A stretch of DNA of 64,000 bases. Origin: DASPLX01 sp035627375. GTDB taxonomy: Bacteria; Pseudomonadota; Gammaproteobacteria; Burkholderiales; Burkholderiaceae_D. A model generated the notes under the pieces. It worked only from the letters and a program-made list of their open reading frames with translations. It had not been told where the DNA came from and searched no databases. The position numbers were made by a program, and so were the translations under genes. Positions 18,201 to 26,064 of this stretch are shown piece by piece (position 1 is the stretch's first letter; the number at the start of each line of letters is the position of its first letter). The stretch lies in NCBI GenBank assembly GCA_035627375.1, contig DASPLX010000067.1, positions 4,287-68,286 of the forward strand. Reading direction: 5' to 3'.

Positions 18201-18557
18201 TCAGGTCATGCGCGCGGAACGTGCCAGCGCGGCGCGCTTCTGGTAATACGCGACATTGAGCTGCGCTTCGCGGGCGCGCTGTTCTTCGACATCGGCGCAG
18301 ATCAGGTAATGCCGTTCGGCGCGTTCGAGCCACCAGCGATGGATGCCGCGGAAGATCGGCCCCAGGGACAGCATGGTCAATTCATGCAGCCTGAATTCCT
18401 TGGCGCAAGCCTCGGATTGCTGCCTCGCGAAAGCGGGCTCGGCGGCGCCGCGCCCCAATTTTTCCGGCGTCGCGGTCGCGGCCGCCGGACGCGGCGGCGC
18501 GAATTCCGGCAGATCGACGTCGGCCATCATCAAACGTTTCCTGGTTTGGTAATTCAT
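18201..18557 (-). CDS. Small conserved-looking hypothetical protein
   Basis: A 118-residue cytoplasmic-looking protein with no signal peptide or membrane helix. The N-terminal ~40 residues are Pro/Ala-rich and probably disordered. The C-terminal part, from about residue 50, is helical and includes LHELTMLSLGPIFRGIHRWWLERAERHY, with a Trp pair and many Arg/Glu. I do not recognise the family. It opposes smc and diverges from zipA. Codon usage is similar to the neighbours and the reading frame is clean, which supports a real gene. Confidence 0.65.
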   Translation of the reverse strand: MNYQTRKRLMMADVDLPEFAPPRPAAATATPEKLGRGAAEPAFARQQSEACAKEFRLHELTMLSLGPIFRGIHRWWLERAERHYLICADVEEQRAREAQLNVAYYQKRAALARSARMT

Positions 18558-19075
18558 GCGCTTCTCCGTATGATCAAGATGATTGCAAGCCGCCGATGCC
18601 GCCGCGATCTTGTTGTCCCAAGCAGTAAAACGATTGTCCCGGCGAGGGCTTCTGCCGCGCGTGTCGCGGTCTCGGGCCCTCGTCCTTCGGTAGTTGAAAT
18701 TCTATTACCCGCGTCCTGCGCGCAATATTGATCGCTCTCAATCGGGCAACCGTGCGATTTGCGTTAGCGCATGAACGCGGATATGCCGTGGTTTCCGACT
18801 TGATATTTCCCTGTCGGACGTCGTGGAGAGGCGGGTATTCGGCTTGACAATTTTGCTTTCCAACACTTACGCTTGCAGCGTTGGCCCGCGCGGTTCCGGG
18901 GAAGTTCTCCGAGGCGCGGCGCCGTTCCCACGACAATGCCGGCGGCACTTTTCAACTACACTCATGGCTTGCCGCTTCACTGGATTTCATACATGACCCA
19001 ACTTCTTTTTTCGGATTCAGGTGCCGCCATTCTCGTTGGAGAATCGGCCGGCGTACGATGCGAGGTGCGCGCAGC
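18558..19075. other. Intergenic region between the small hypothetical gene and zipA
   Basis: This long region has lower GC at its ends and no convincing reading frame on either strand. It holds a likely zipA promoter (separate entry at 18844). I see no terminator-like hairpin with a T-run and no tRNA. The remainder is unexplained; a small RNA cannot be excluded. Confidence 0.4.
18844..18873 (+). promoter_or_regulatory. Candidate zipA promoter
   Basis: A perfect -35 hexamer TTGACA at 18844-18849 is followed 18 bases later by TACGCT, a weak -10. The predicted start is near 18880, giving a leader of about 195 bases before zipA. Confidence 0.4.
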
Positions 19076-20164
19076 ATGACTGATCTCGCGGCAGGACTGA
19101 TGGCGATCGGCGGCGTATTCCTGGTCGGCGTCATCTCGTACAACAAATGGCAGGAGCACAAAGCCAAGCGCAGCGTCGAACGGGCTTTTTCGTCCGACCA
19201 TGACGATGTGTTGATGAAGGAAGGCGCCTCTTTCGAACAGCGCCGGGAGCCCGTGCTGGTCGGCGATCTCGATGCGAATGTCGCCGATCCCGCATTGATG
19301 AAGGAAGAGATGGGCCAGGACCAGCCGTTCGATGCCACGGCGAACACCTTTTCCGCGCCGGCGCCGCAACGCGACCTGCCGGTCGACGAACTGATCGATT
19401 GCATGATTCCGCTGGCTTTGCCTGGACCTTTGCGCGGCGAGAAAATCGTGCCGGCCGTCCAGGCCTTGCGCCATGTCGGCAACAAGCCGGTGCATTTCAT
19501 CGGCCAGCGCGAGGACGGCAGCTGGGACGCGATCGCGCGCGGCAATGTCTATACGGCCCTGCGGGCCGGCGTCCAGCTCGCCAACCGCAGCACGGCATTG
19601 AATGAAATCGAATATTCGGAGCTGGTCACCCGCCTGCGCCAGGTGGCCGACGAACTCGACGCCGAGCCCGACGTTCCGGACATGAGCCGCGTCATCTCGA
19701 TGGCGCGCGAGCTCCACCAATTCGTCAACGAATACGATGCGAAACTGAGCGTCAACGTGGCGGCGAAGGGCGCCCCGTGGGCGATCAACACCTTGCTTGC
19801 CGCGCTCGAGCGCCAAGGCTTCGATCTGCGGCCCGACGGCCGTCTCGTGATGCCGGACGGCGACGGCGGCATTCTGTTCTCGCTCTCGACCAACGTCACG
19901 CTGGCGGCAGAGACGACCTCGAGGCTCACCCTGCTGCTCGACGTGCCCTGCGTGGCGCCGATGCGCGACGGCTTCGGCGCGATGATCGCCTGCGCCCGCA
20001 TGCTGGCCGCGCGCCTCGACGGCGTCGTGGTCGACGATGCCAATCAGCCGCTGACCGACGACGCGCTCAAGGAAATCGCCGGCCAGGTTTCCACGTTCTA
20101 CGGCCACATGGAAGAGGCGAACGTGCCGGCCGGTTCGACGCGCGCCCTGCGTTTGTTCGGTTGA
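19076..20164 (+). CDS. zipA: Cell division protein ZipA-like (FtsZ-binding C-terminal domain)
   Basis: The 362-residue protein has the ZipA topology: a short periplasmic start, one membrane helix at about residues 3-21 (LAAGLMAIGGVFLVGVI), a charged cytoplasmic linker, and a C-terminal globular domain from about residue 215 with the ZipA_C style LVMPDGDGGILFSLS. ZipA tethers FtsZ at the division site. The ATG at 19076 is chosen because the helix then begins at once and a GAGG lies upstream; the frame is open further upstream without protein-like sequence. ligA starts one base after its stop, as in the zipA-ligA arrangement of gammaproteobacteria. Confidence 0.88.
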   Translation: MTDLAAGLMAIGGVFLVGVISYNKWQEHKAKRSVERAFSSDHDDVLMKEGASFEQRREPVLVGDLDANVADPALMKEEMGQDQPFDATANTFSAPAPQRDLPVDELIDCMIPLALPGPLRGEKIVPAVQALRHVGNKPVHFIGQREDGSWDAIARGNVYTALRAGVQLANRSTALNEIEYSELVTRLRQVADELDAEPDVPDMSRVISMARELHQFVNEYDAKLSVNVAAKGAPWAINTLLAALERQGFDLRPDGRLVMPDGDGGILFSLSTNVTLAAETTSRLTLLLDVPCVAPMRDGFGAMIACARMLAARLDGVVVDDANQPLTDDALKEIAGQVSTFYGHMEEANVPAGSTRALRLFG

Positions 20165-20165
20165 T

Positions 20166-22580
20166 ATGCAATCCGATCTGTTCGGCAATGCCGTGCCGTC
20201 CGCCGAGCCGCCGGCGCAGGATGATTGGGCGGCGCGCGCCGCCTGGCTGCGCGAGGAATTGAACCGGCATTGCCATGCCTATTACGTTCTCGACCGGCCG
20301 ACGATTCCGGACGCCGAGTACGACAAGCTGTTTCAAGAGCTGCAGGCAATCGAGGCGGAGCACCCGGATTCGATCATGCCGGATTCGCCGACCCAGCGCG
20401 TCGGCGGCATGCCCTTGCCGCATTTTCCGCAGGTTCGCCACGCGGTGCCGATGCTGTCGGTCCGCACCGAGACGGATACGACGGAAGGCGGCGCGATCGC
20501 CTTCGACGCGCGGGTGCGCCGCGAACTCGATCTGCCGCCCGAGGCGAAGCCGGTCGAATATTCCGCCGAGCTGAAGTTCGACGGCCTGGCGATCAACCTG
20601 CGCTACGAGAACGGCGTCCTGGTCCAGGCGGCCACGCGCGGCGACGGCGCGACCGGCGAAGACGTCACGCAAAACATCCGCACCATCCGCCAGATTCCCT
20701 TGCGGCTCGAGAATTGCCGCGCTCCGGTGCTGGAAGTGCGCGGCGAGGTCTACATGCGCCGCGACGCCTTCGAGCGCATGAACGAGCGCCAACGCGAGAA
20801 GGGCGAGAAGACCTTCGTCAATCCGCGCAATGCCGCGGCCGGCGCGGTCCGCCAGCTCGATCCGGCCATCGCCATGCAGCGGCCGCTCAGCTTCTTCGCT
20901 TACGGACTCGGCGAAGTGCAGGGCTGGCGGATTCCCGAGACGCACGCCGGTACGCTGGATGCGCTGGAAAAGATGGGCATTCCGGTCAACGCCGAGCGCC
21001 GGGTGGTGCAAGGCGCCGCCGGCCTCGCGCAATTCCATGCCCATGTCTCCGCCATCCGCGACGAACTGCCGTTCGACATCGACGGCGTCGTGTACAAGGT
21101 CAACAGCTTCGCCCTGCAGCGCCGCCTCGGCTTCGTGTCGCGCGAGCCGCGCTGGGCGGTCGCGCACAAGTATCCGGCGCAGGAACAGATGACGGTGGTG
21201 CGCGACATCGACGTGCAGGTGGGGCGCACCGGCAAGCTGACGCCGGTCGCCAAGCTGGAGCCGGTCTTCGTCGGCGGCGTGACCGTCACCAACGCCACGC
21301 TGCACAACGAGGACGAAACTCGCAGGAAGGATGTGCGCATCGGCGACACGGTCATCGTGCGGCGCGCCGGCGACGTCATTCCGGAAGTCGTCGCCGTGGT
21401 GCTCGATCGGCGCGGCGCCGACGTCGGACAGCCGTTCGACATGTTCCAGCGCTTGAACGGCAAATGCCCGGTATGCGGCAGCCATATCGACCGCGAGGAA
21501 GGCGAAGCCGACTGGCGCTGCACCGGCGGCCTGGTATGCGCGGCGCAGCGCAAGCAGGCGATCGCGCATTTCGCCGGCCGCCGCATGATGGATATCGAAG
21601 GCCTGGGCGACCGCTACATCGAGAACCTGGTCGATCTCGGCTATGTGCACAGCATCGCCGACCTGTACCGGCTCACGCTCGACAGCCTGCTCGAGATGAA
21701 GCGCCGCGCCGACGAACGCGACGGCGTCACGCCCGAGACCGTGCAAAAGGGCAAGATCGCCACCAAGTGGGCGGAGAATCTGATCGCCGCCATCGAAGAG
21801 AGCAAGAATCCTCCGCTCGAGCGGCTGTTGTTCGCGCTCGGCATCCGCCATGTCGGCGAATCGACCGCCAAGACGCTGGCCGACTGGCTCGGCAATCTGC
21901 GCAACGTGCGGCGCGCGCCGGCGGCGTTGCTGCGCGTGCTGCCCGACATCGGCGACACGGTCGCGGAATCGATCGCCGATTTCTTCTCGGAGCCTAAGAA
22001 TCAGCAAGCGCTCGACGACTTGCTGAAGGCGAACGTGACACCGCGCGGCGAGCAGGCGCCGAGCGCCAAGCTGCGCGCCAAGCTGGAGCAAGCCGAATTG
22101 CTGGCGGCGTTGCGCATTCCGAAGTTCACCGAGGCGCGCTGCCGCCAGGCGGCGGAGCAAGGCGCGACGATCGCCGCGCTGGCCGCCGGCGCCGCGCTCG
22201 ACGGCTACGGCTTGCCGGCGAACGTGGCCGAAGCGCTGGCGGCCTGGCTCTCGGAGGAGCGGCATCGCGCGGAACTGGCCGCGCTGGATGCCTTGCGCAC
22301 CGAGTTGCTCGAGCAATTGCCGGCCGCTTCCGCGGCGGCGGAAGAGGGCCCCTTCACCGGCAAGACCTTCGTTCTCACCGGCACGCTGCCGAACCTGACG
22401 CGCGATGAAGCGCAGGCGAAGATCGAGGCCGCCGGCGGCAAGGTCTCCGGCTCGGTATCGAAAAAGACGTCCTACGTCGTGGCCGGCGAGGAAGCCGGCA
22501 GCAAGCTGAGCAAGGCGCAAGAGCTGGGCGTGCCGATTCTCGACGAAGCGGCGCTGCTGCAATTACTGGAACAGCAATGA
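20166..22580 (+). CDS. ligA: NAD-dependent DNA ligase LigA, unusually long
   Basis: This ligase seals nicks using NAD. Visible parts are the Ia region (HCHAYYVLDRPTIPDAEYDKL), the adenylation motif AELKFDGLAI with its KxDG lysine, the OB fold, a four-cysteine zinc finger (CPVCG followed by WRCTGGLVC), helix-hairpin-helix repeats and a C-terminal BRCT domain starting at FTGKTFVLTGTLPNLTRDEA. At 804 residues it is much longer than the ~670 of E. coli. Part of the excess is a stretch of about 85 residues between the usual end of the helix-hairpin-helix region and BRCT, which looks like a degenerate repeat of the module before it. Its stop overlaps the galU start (ATGA). Confidence 0.95.
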   Translation: MQSDLFGNAVPSAEPPAQDDWAARAAWLREELNRHCHAYYVLDRPTIPDAEYDKLFQELQAIEAEHPDSIMPDSPTQRVGGMPLPHFPQVRHAVPMLSVRTETDTTEGGAIAFDARVRRELDLPPEAKPVEYSAELKFDGLAINLRYENGVLVQAATRGDGATGEDVTQNIRTIRQIPLRLENCRAPVLEVRGEVYMRRDAFERMNERQREKGEKTFVNPRNAAAGAVRQLDPAIAMQRPLSFFAYGLGEVQGWRIPETHAGTLDALEKMGIPVNAERRVVQGAAGLAQFHAHVSAIRDELPFDIDGVVYKVNSFALQRRLGFVSREPRWAVAHKYPAQEQMTVVRDIDVQVGRTGKLTPVAKLEPVFVGGVTVTNATLHNEDETRRKDVRIGDTVIVRRAGDVIPEVVAVVLDRRGADVGQPFDMFQRLNGKCPVCGSHIDREEGEADWRCTGGLVCAAQRKQAIAHFAGRRMMDIEGLGDRYIENLVDLGYVHSIADLYRLTLDSLLEMKRRADERDGVTPETVQKGKIATKWAENLIAAIEESKNPPLERLLFALGIRHVGESTAKTLADWLGNLRNVRRAPAALLRVLPDIGDTVAESIADFFSEPKNQQALDDLLKANVTPRGEQAPSAKLRAKLEQAELLAALRIPKFTEARCRQAAEQGATIAALAAGAALDGYGLPANVAEALAAWLSEERHRAELAALDALRTELLEQLPAASAAAEEGPFTGKTFVLTGTLPNLTRDEAQAKIEAAGGKVSGSVSKKTSYVVAGEEAGSKLSKAQELGVPILDEAALLQLLEQQ

Positions 22581-23452
22581 AGAAAATCACCAAAGCCGTT
22601 TTCCCGGTTGCCGGCCTGGGCAGCCGCTTCCTGCCGGCGACCAAGGCGCAGCCCAAGGAAATGCTGCCGATCGTCGACAAGCCCTTGATCCAATACGCGG
22701 TCGAGGAAGCCGTCGCCGCCGGCATCACCGAAATGATCTTCATCACCGGCCGCAACAAGCGCGCGATCGAAGATCACTTCGACAAGGTCTATGAGCTGGA
22801 AGCGGAACTCGCGGCGCACGGCAAGACCAAACTTCTCGACGTGGTGCAGCATGTCGTGCCCAAGAACGTCCATTGCATCTTCATCCGCCAGTCGGCGCCG
22901 CTCGGCCTGGGGCATGCGGTCTTGTGCGCGCGCCCGGTGGTCGGCAACGATCCGTTCGCCGTCCTGCTGGCCGACGATTTCATGGATGTCGAATCGCCGC
23001 GAAAACCGGTGCTGGCGCAGATGGCCGAGGTCTTCGAGCGGGAGCAGGCGAGCATGCTGGCCGTGCAGGAGGTGCCGAAATCCGAGACCAAGCAATACGG
23101 TATCGTCAGCGTGGACCCGTATCGCGCCGATCTCGAACGGATCAAGGCCATCGTCGAGAAGCCGCAACCCGCCGACGCACCCTCGACCTTGGCCGTGGTG
23201 GGGCGCTATGTCTTGAGCGGCAAGATCTTCGAGCATCTCGAAGGGCTCGGCAAAGGCGCCGGCGGCGAGATACAGCTCACCGACGGCATCGCCGAATTGA
23301 TGAAACACGACCCGGTGCTCGCCTATCGTTATGCCGGCACGCGCTACGACTGCGGTTCCAAGCTCGGCTATCTGCAAGCCACGCTGGCGATGGGATTGAA
23401 GCATCCGGAAACCGGCGCGGCGTTCCGCGAATACCTGCAACAAATCAAGTGA
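22577..23452 (+). CDS. galU: UTP--glucose-1-phosphate uridylyltransferase
   Basis: A 291-residue nucleotidyltransferase making UDP-glucose for envelope and exopolysaccharide synthesis. It has the N-terminal motif GLGSRFLPATKAQPKEMLPIVDKP (from residue 13), the LADDFMD metal/sugar site and the VEKP segment with its catalytic-region lysine. The ATG overlaps the ligA stop. def follows seven bases after the stop region, so ligA, galU and def are probably cotranscribed. Confidence 0.95.
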   Translation: MKKITKAVFPVAGLGSRFLPATKAQPKEMLPIVDKPLIQYAVEEAVAAGITEMIFITGRNKRAIEDHFDKVYELEAELAAHGKTKLLDVVQHVVPKNVHCIFIRQSAPLGLGHAVLCARPVVGNDPFAVLLADDFMDVESPRKPVLAQMAEVFEREQASMLAVQEVPKSETKQYGIVSVDPYRADLERIKAIVEKPQPADAPSTLAVVGRYVLSGKIFEHLEGLGKGAGGEIQLTDGIAELMKHDPVLAYRYAGTRYDCGSKLGYLQATLAMGLKHPETGAAFREYLQQIK

Positions 23453-23459
23453 CGATCCT

Positions 23460-23993
23460 ATGAGCGTGCGCGATATTCTCAAGATGGGCGATCCGCGCCT
23501 GCTGCGCCAGGCGCAGCCGGTCGAACAATTCGATACCGTCGAACTGCATGCCTTGATCGCCGACATGTTCGATACCATGCGCGCCGCCAACGGCGCCGGC
23601 CTGGCCGCGCCGCAGATCGGCGTCGACTTGCAGCTTGTAATCTTCGGCTTCAAGCAGAATGCGCGCTATCCCGATGCGCCGGCGGTGCCGGAGACGGTGT
23701 TGATCAACCCGATGCTGACGCCTTTGTCGGACGACACGGAAGAGGGCTGGGAAGGCTGCCTGTCGGTTCCGGGATTGCGCGGCATGGTGCCGCGCTGGAC
23801 GAAGCTGCGCTACGAAGGCTACGACCAGTTCGGCAAGAAGATACTCCGCGAGGTCGACGGTTTTCATGCGCGCGTGGTGCAGCATGAGTGCGACCACCTG
23901 GCCGGGATCCTGTATCCGATGCGGATCAAGGATTTTTCGAAGTTCGGTTTTACCGAGATATTGTTTCCCGGGTTGGATGCCGGCGACGATTGA
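23460..23993 (+). CDS. def: Peptide deformylase
   Basis: A 177-residue iron/zinc hydrolase that removes the formyl group from nascent N-terminal methionine. All three family motifs are present: GAGLAAPQIG at 45-54, EGCLS with metal ligand Cys100, and QHECDH with His142, Glu143 and His146. Many betaproteobacteria carry more than one def; this copy, linked to galU, may not be the only one. It converges on the low-GC hypothetical gene. Confidence 0.95.
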   Translation: MSVRDILKMGDPRLLRQAQPVEQFDTVELHALIADMFDTMRAANGAGLAAPQIGVDLQLVIFGFKQNARYPDAPAVPETVLINPMLTPLSDDTEEGWEGCLSVPGLRGMVPRWTKLRYEGYDQFGKKILREVDGFHARVVQHECDHLAGILYPMRIKDFSKFGFTEILFPGLDAGDD

Positions 23994-24029
23994 ATCGGAT
24001 TGCCGGCAAGATGCTCTGTGGCCGATGCA

Positions 24030-25253
24030 TCAATTCAACACCTCAAGGGCTGCTTGATATATCGAATATGTGGCGGAGGTAGGAGCAAGTTTGGGAATCT
24101 CTGCCTGCAACCTATTCTGCAGTACCTTTAACTTTCCACTTCGGCGAGCAGCGCTCACTTTCTCGTGGCCTTGCGGCGAGATCAGTAGAGCGACAATTTT
24201 TCCCGAATCGGTAGTCTCGTCGGTAGCGATATTCAGAACGAAATTTGTTCTTTCTTCGATTGTCCTGCCATTCAAATTCGCTAGGCCGTGTAGCCAATTG
24301 TTATATTGAACGGCTTTCGCCATATCATAGTCGGTGCTGCTGAAAAGCACGGCGGGTTCATTTGCCTTAAAGTACTCCGCTAAGGATCGTCTCGATTCGC
24401 TGCCCAAGTGTTCGCTGATTTGCGGATTTTCTAGCATCAACGCGATTGAGCGTAGCAAGGCTTCCCTGGATTCTGGATTCTTACTGTGTTGTGACAGCGT
24501 TGCCAAGCCGGCGAGGGCGGATTCTTGTTGTCGAGGATCTTTAATCTCGGGTAATTTGAATGCGCTCTCGCGAATGTACTCCGCTTCCGACAATATGTTC
24601 CTGCGATAAGCGTCGCCCAAGGCATATGAGGCCTCTTCGAGAGGGGCAATCCGCGTAAATGCCAAAATCGCTTCCTTTGCTACGAAGGCGTTTGGGTCGC
24701 TCGAACTGGCTTTTATCGTCGCAAGAATCAGCTCTCGTTTTGGCTTTGGTGTGTTCGGAGCGCTGGCCTCATCTGACACGGCCGCGTTTGCAAGTAATCT
24801 TATGAAATGCGCCTTGAGTTCCGGTGAGAGAGTGGATTGATTTAACTCCGATATTAATTTCCGGATTTCTTCCTCACTCAACGGCGTCAAGGCCTGCATG
24901 GAATCTATGTAATAGGCTGCCAATTGACGAGCAGCCCGATTTTTCGTGTACGCCGTCCACAAAGTATCGAACTTTGTCGAGCGGGTTACATTCTTGCTTT
25001 GTATGAGCGAAATTACCTCGCTATCGAGCTTATTTAACTCATTTGCTTCTTCTGCAGGTGCTGCGTCCTGAGCGTCAATGGGCGCGTTTGTGCTGAAGGA
25101 AGGCCCGATTTCGGCTATGTTTCGCTGTTTTTCATCGACTTGCGCCGCAGGGAATAGCGATACTTCTTCATTGGCATTGCTAGCAAGAACATAGATGAGG
25201 AGTGCGGTAGCAGCAATTCCGCCGATTACACCGAGTCGAATCGACATTTTCAT
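24030..25253 (-). CDS. Membrane-anchored hypothetical protein, helical-repeat-like, lower GC
   Basis: The protein has about 407 residues, with a basic start and one membrane helix (about residues 5-23, LGVIGGIAATALLIYVLAS), followed by a soluble domain of repeated amphipathic helices reminiscent of HEAT-like repeats. I recognise no family. Its codons are visibly less GC-rich than those of the flanking genes, suggesting a more recent arrival. It follows the pseudouridine synthase gene on the same strand: the first in-frame ATG (25280) overlaps that gene by 14 bases, while the ATG at 25253 places the basic residues directly before the helix. Neither start has a strong ribosome binding site, so translational coupling is likely. 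Confidence 0.7.
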   Translation of the reverse strand: MKMSIRLGVIGGIAATALLIYVLASNANEEVSLFPAAQVDEKQRNIAEIGPSFSTNAPIDAQDAAPAEEANELNKLDSEVISLIQSKNVTRSTKFDTLWTAYTKNRAARQLAAYYIDSMQALTPLSEEEIRKLISELNQSTLSPELKAHFIRLLANAAVSDEASAPNTPKPKRELILATIKASSSDPNAFVAKEAILAFTRIAPLEEASYALGDAYRRNILSEAEYIRESAFKLPEIKDPRQQESALAGLATLSQHSKNPESREALLRSIALMLENPQISEHLGSESRRSLAEYFKANEPAVLFSSTDYDMAKAVQYNNWLHGLANLNGRTIEERTNFVLNIATDETTDSGKIVALLISPQGHEKVSAARRSGKLKVLQNRLQAEIPKLAPTSATYSIYQAALEVLN

Positions 25254-25266
25254 CTTTGCAGATGAA

Positions 25267-26013
25267 TCAAAACTTCTCATCCGCCCGCAAATACCGCCAC
25301 TGCCCCGGCGGCAAATCCCCCAGCTTCACGCGCCCGATGCGCACGCGCTTCAAGCCGATCACCTTCAACCCCACCGCCTCGCACATGCGCCGGATCTGGC
25401 GCTTCTTGCCTTCCTTCAGGATGAAGCGCAACTGGTCGTCGTTCTGCCAGCTGACCTTGGCCGGGAGCAGTTTTTTTCCGTCGAGCGAGAGGCCGTGGTT
25501 CAACAGCTTCAGATCGGCGTCCGGCAGCCGGCCCGGCTTAGTGTACTGCACCCGCACCAGGTACTCTTTCTCGATGTTGGTGTCCTCGCCGATCAATTGC
25601 TTGGCGATGCGGCCGTCCTGGGTCAGCACCAGCAAGCCGACCGAATCGATGTCGAGCCGGCCCGCGGGCACCAGGCTGCGCAACTGGCTCGGGTGGAATT
25701 GCGTCGGCGCGGTGTCGTCCTTCCAGCGGGTGCCGGCGGTGACGAGCACGACGGCTGGCTTGTAGCCGTCCTCGGCCTGGCCGCTGACGTAGCCGACCGG
25801 CTTGTTGAGCAGGATCGTCACGCGTTTCGATTGCTCGGCGACGGCTTGGCGTTCGACAGTGACCTTCTGGTGCGGCAACACCTTGCTGCCGAGTTCGGAT
25901 ACGACCACGCCGTCGACCTTCACCCAGCCCTTGGCGATCCATTCGTCGGCTTCGCGGCGCGAGCAGAGGCCGAGTTCGGACATGCGTTTGGACAGGCGGA
26001 GTGGTTCGGTCAT
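25267..26013 (-). CDS. RsuA/RluF-family RNA pseudouridine synthase
   Basis: The 248-residue protein has an N-terminal S4 RNA-binding domain (residues 5-55, RLSKRMSELGLCSRREADEWI) and a catalytic domain with the family motif AGRLDIDSVGLLVL, whose Asp121 is the nucleophile. RsuA acts on 16S rRNA, while RluB, RluE and RluF act on 23S rRNA; sequence style here (ILLNKPVGYVSGQ, GKKRQIRRM) is closest to RluF as I recall, but I would not assign the target site. It lies between glnD and the low-GC gene on the same strand. Confidence 0.85.
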   Translation of the reverse strand: MTEPLRLSKRMSELGLCSRREADEWIAKGWVKVDGVVVSELGSKVLPHQKVTVERQAVAEQSKRVTILLNKPVGYVSGQAEDGYKPAVVLVTAGTRWKDDTAPTQFHPSQLRSLVPAGRLDIDSVGLLVLTQDGRIAKQLIGEDTNIEKEYLVRVQYTKPGRLPDADLKLLNHGLSLDGKKLLPAKVSWQNDDQLRFILKEGKKRQIRRMCEAVGLKVIGLKRVRIGRVKLGDLPPGQWRYLRADEKF

Positions 26014-26064
26014 GATGAAGCGGAATATAAGTGAAATGGAATGTCGGAACGGCCAGGGCGCGAC

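Noticed and set aside
14635..18333. A very long open frame on the minus strand opposite smc
   Set aside because: It is a codon-phase shadow of a GC-rich coiled-coil gene; its translation is rich in Arg, Leu, Gly and His repeats without any recognisable domain, while the plus strand gives a perfect SMC.
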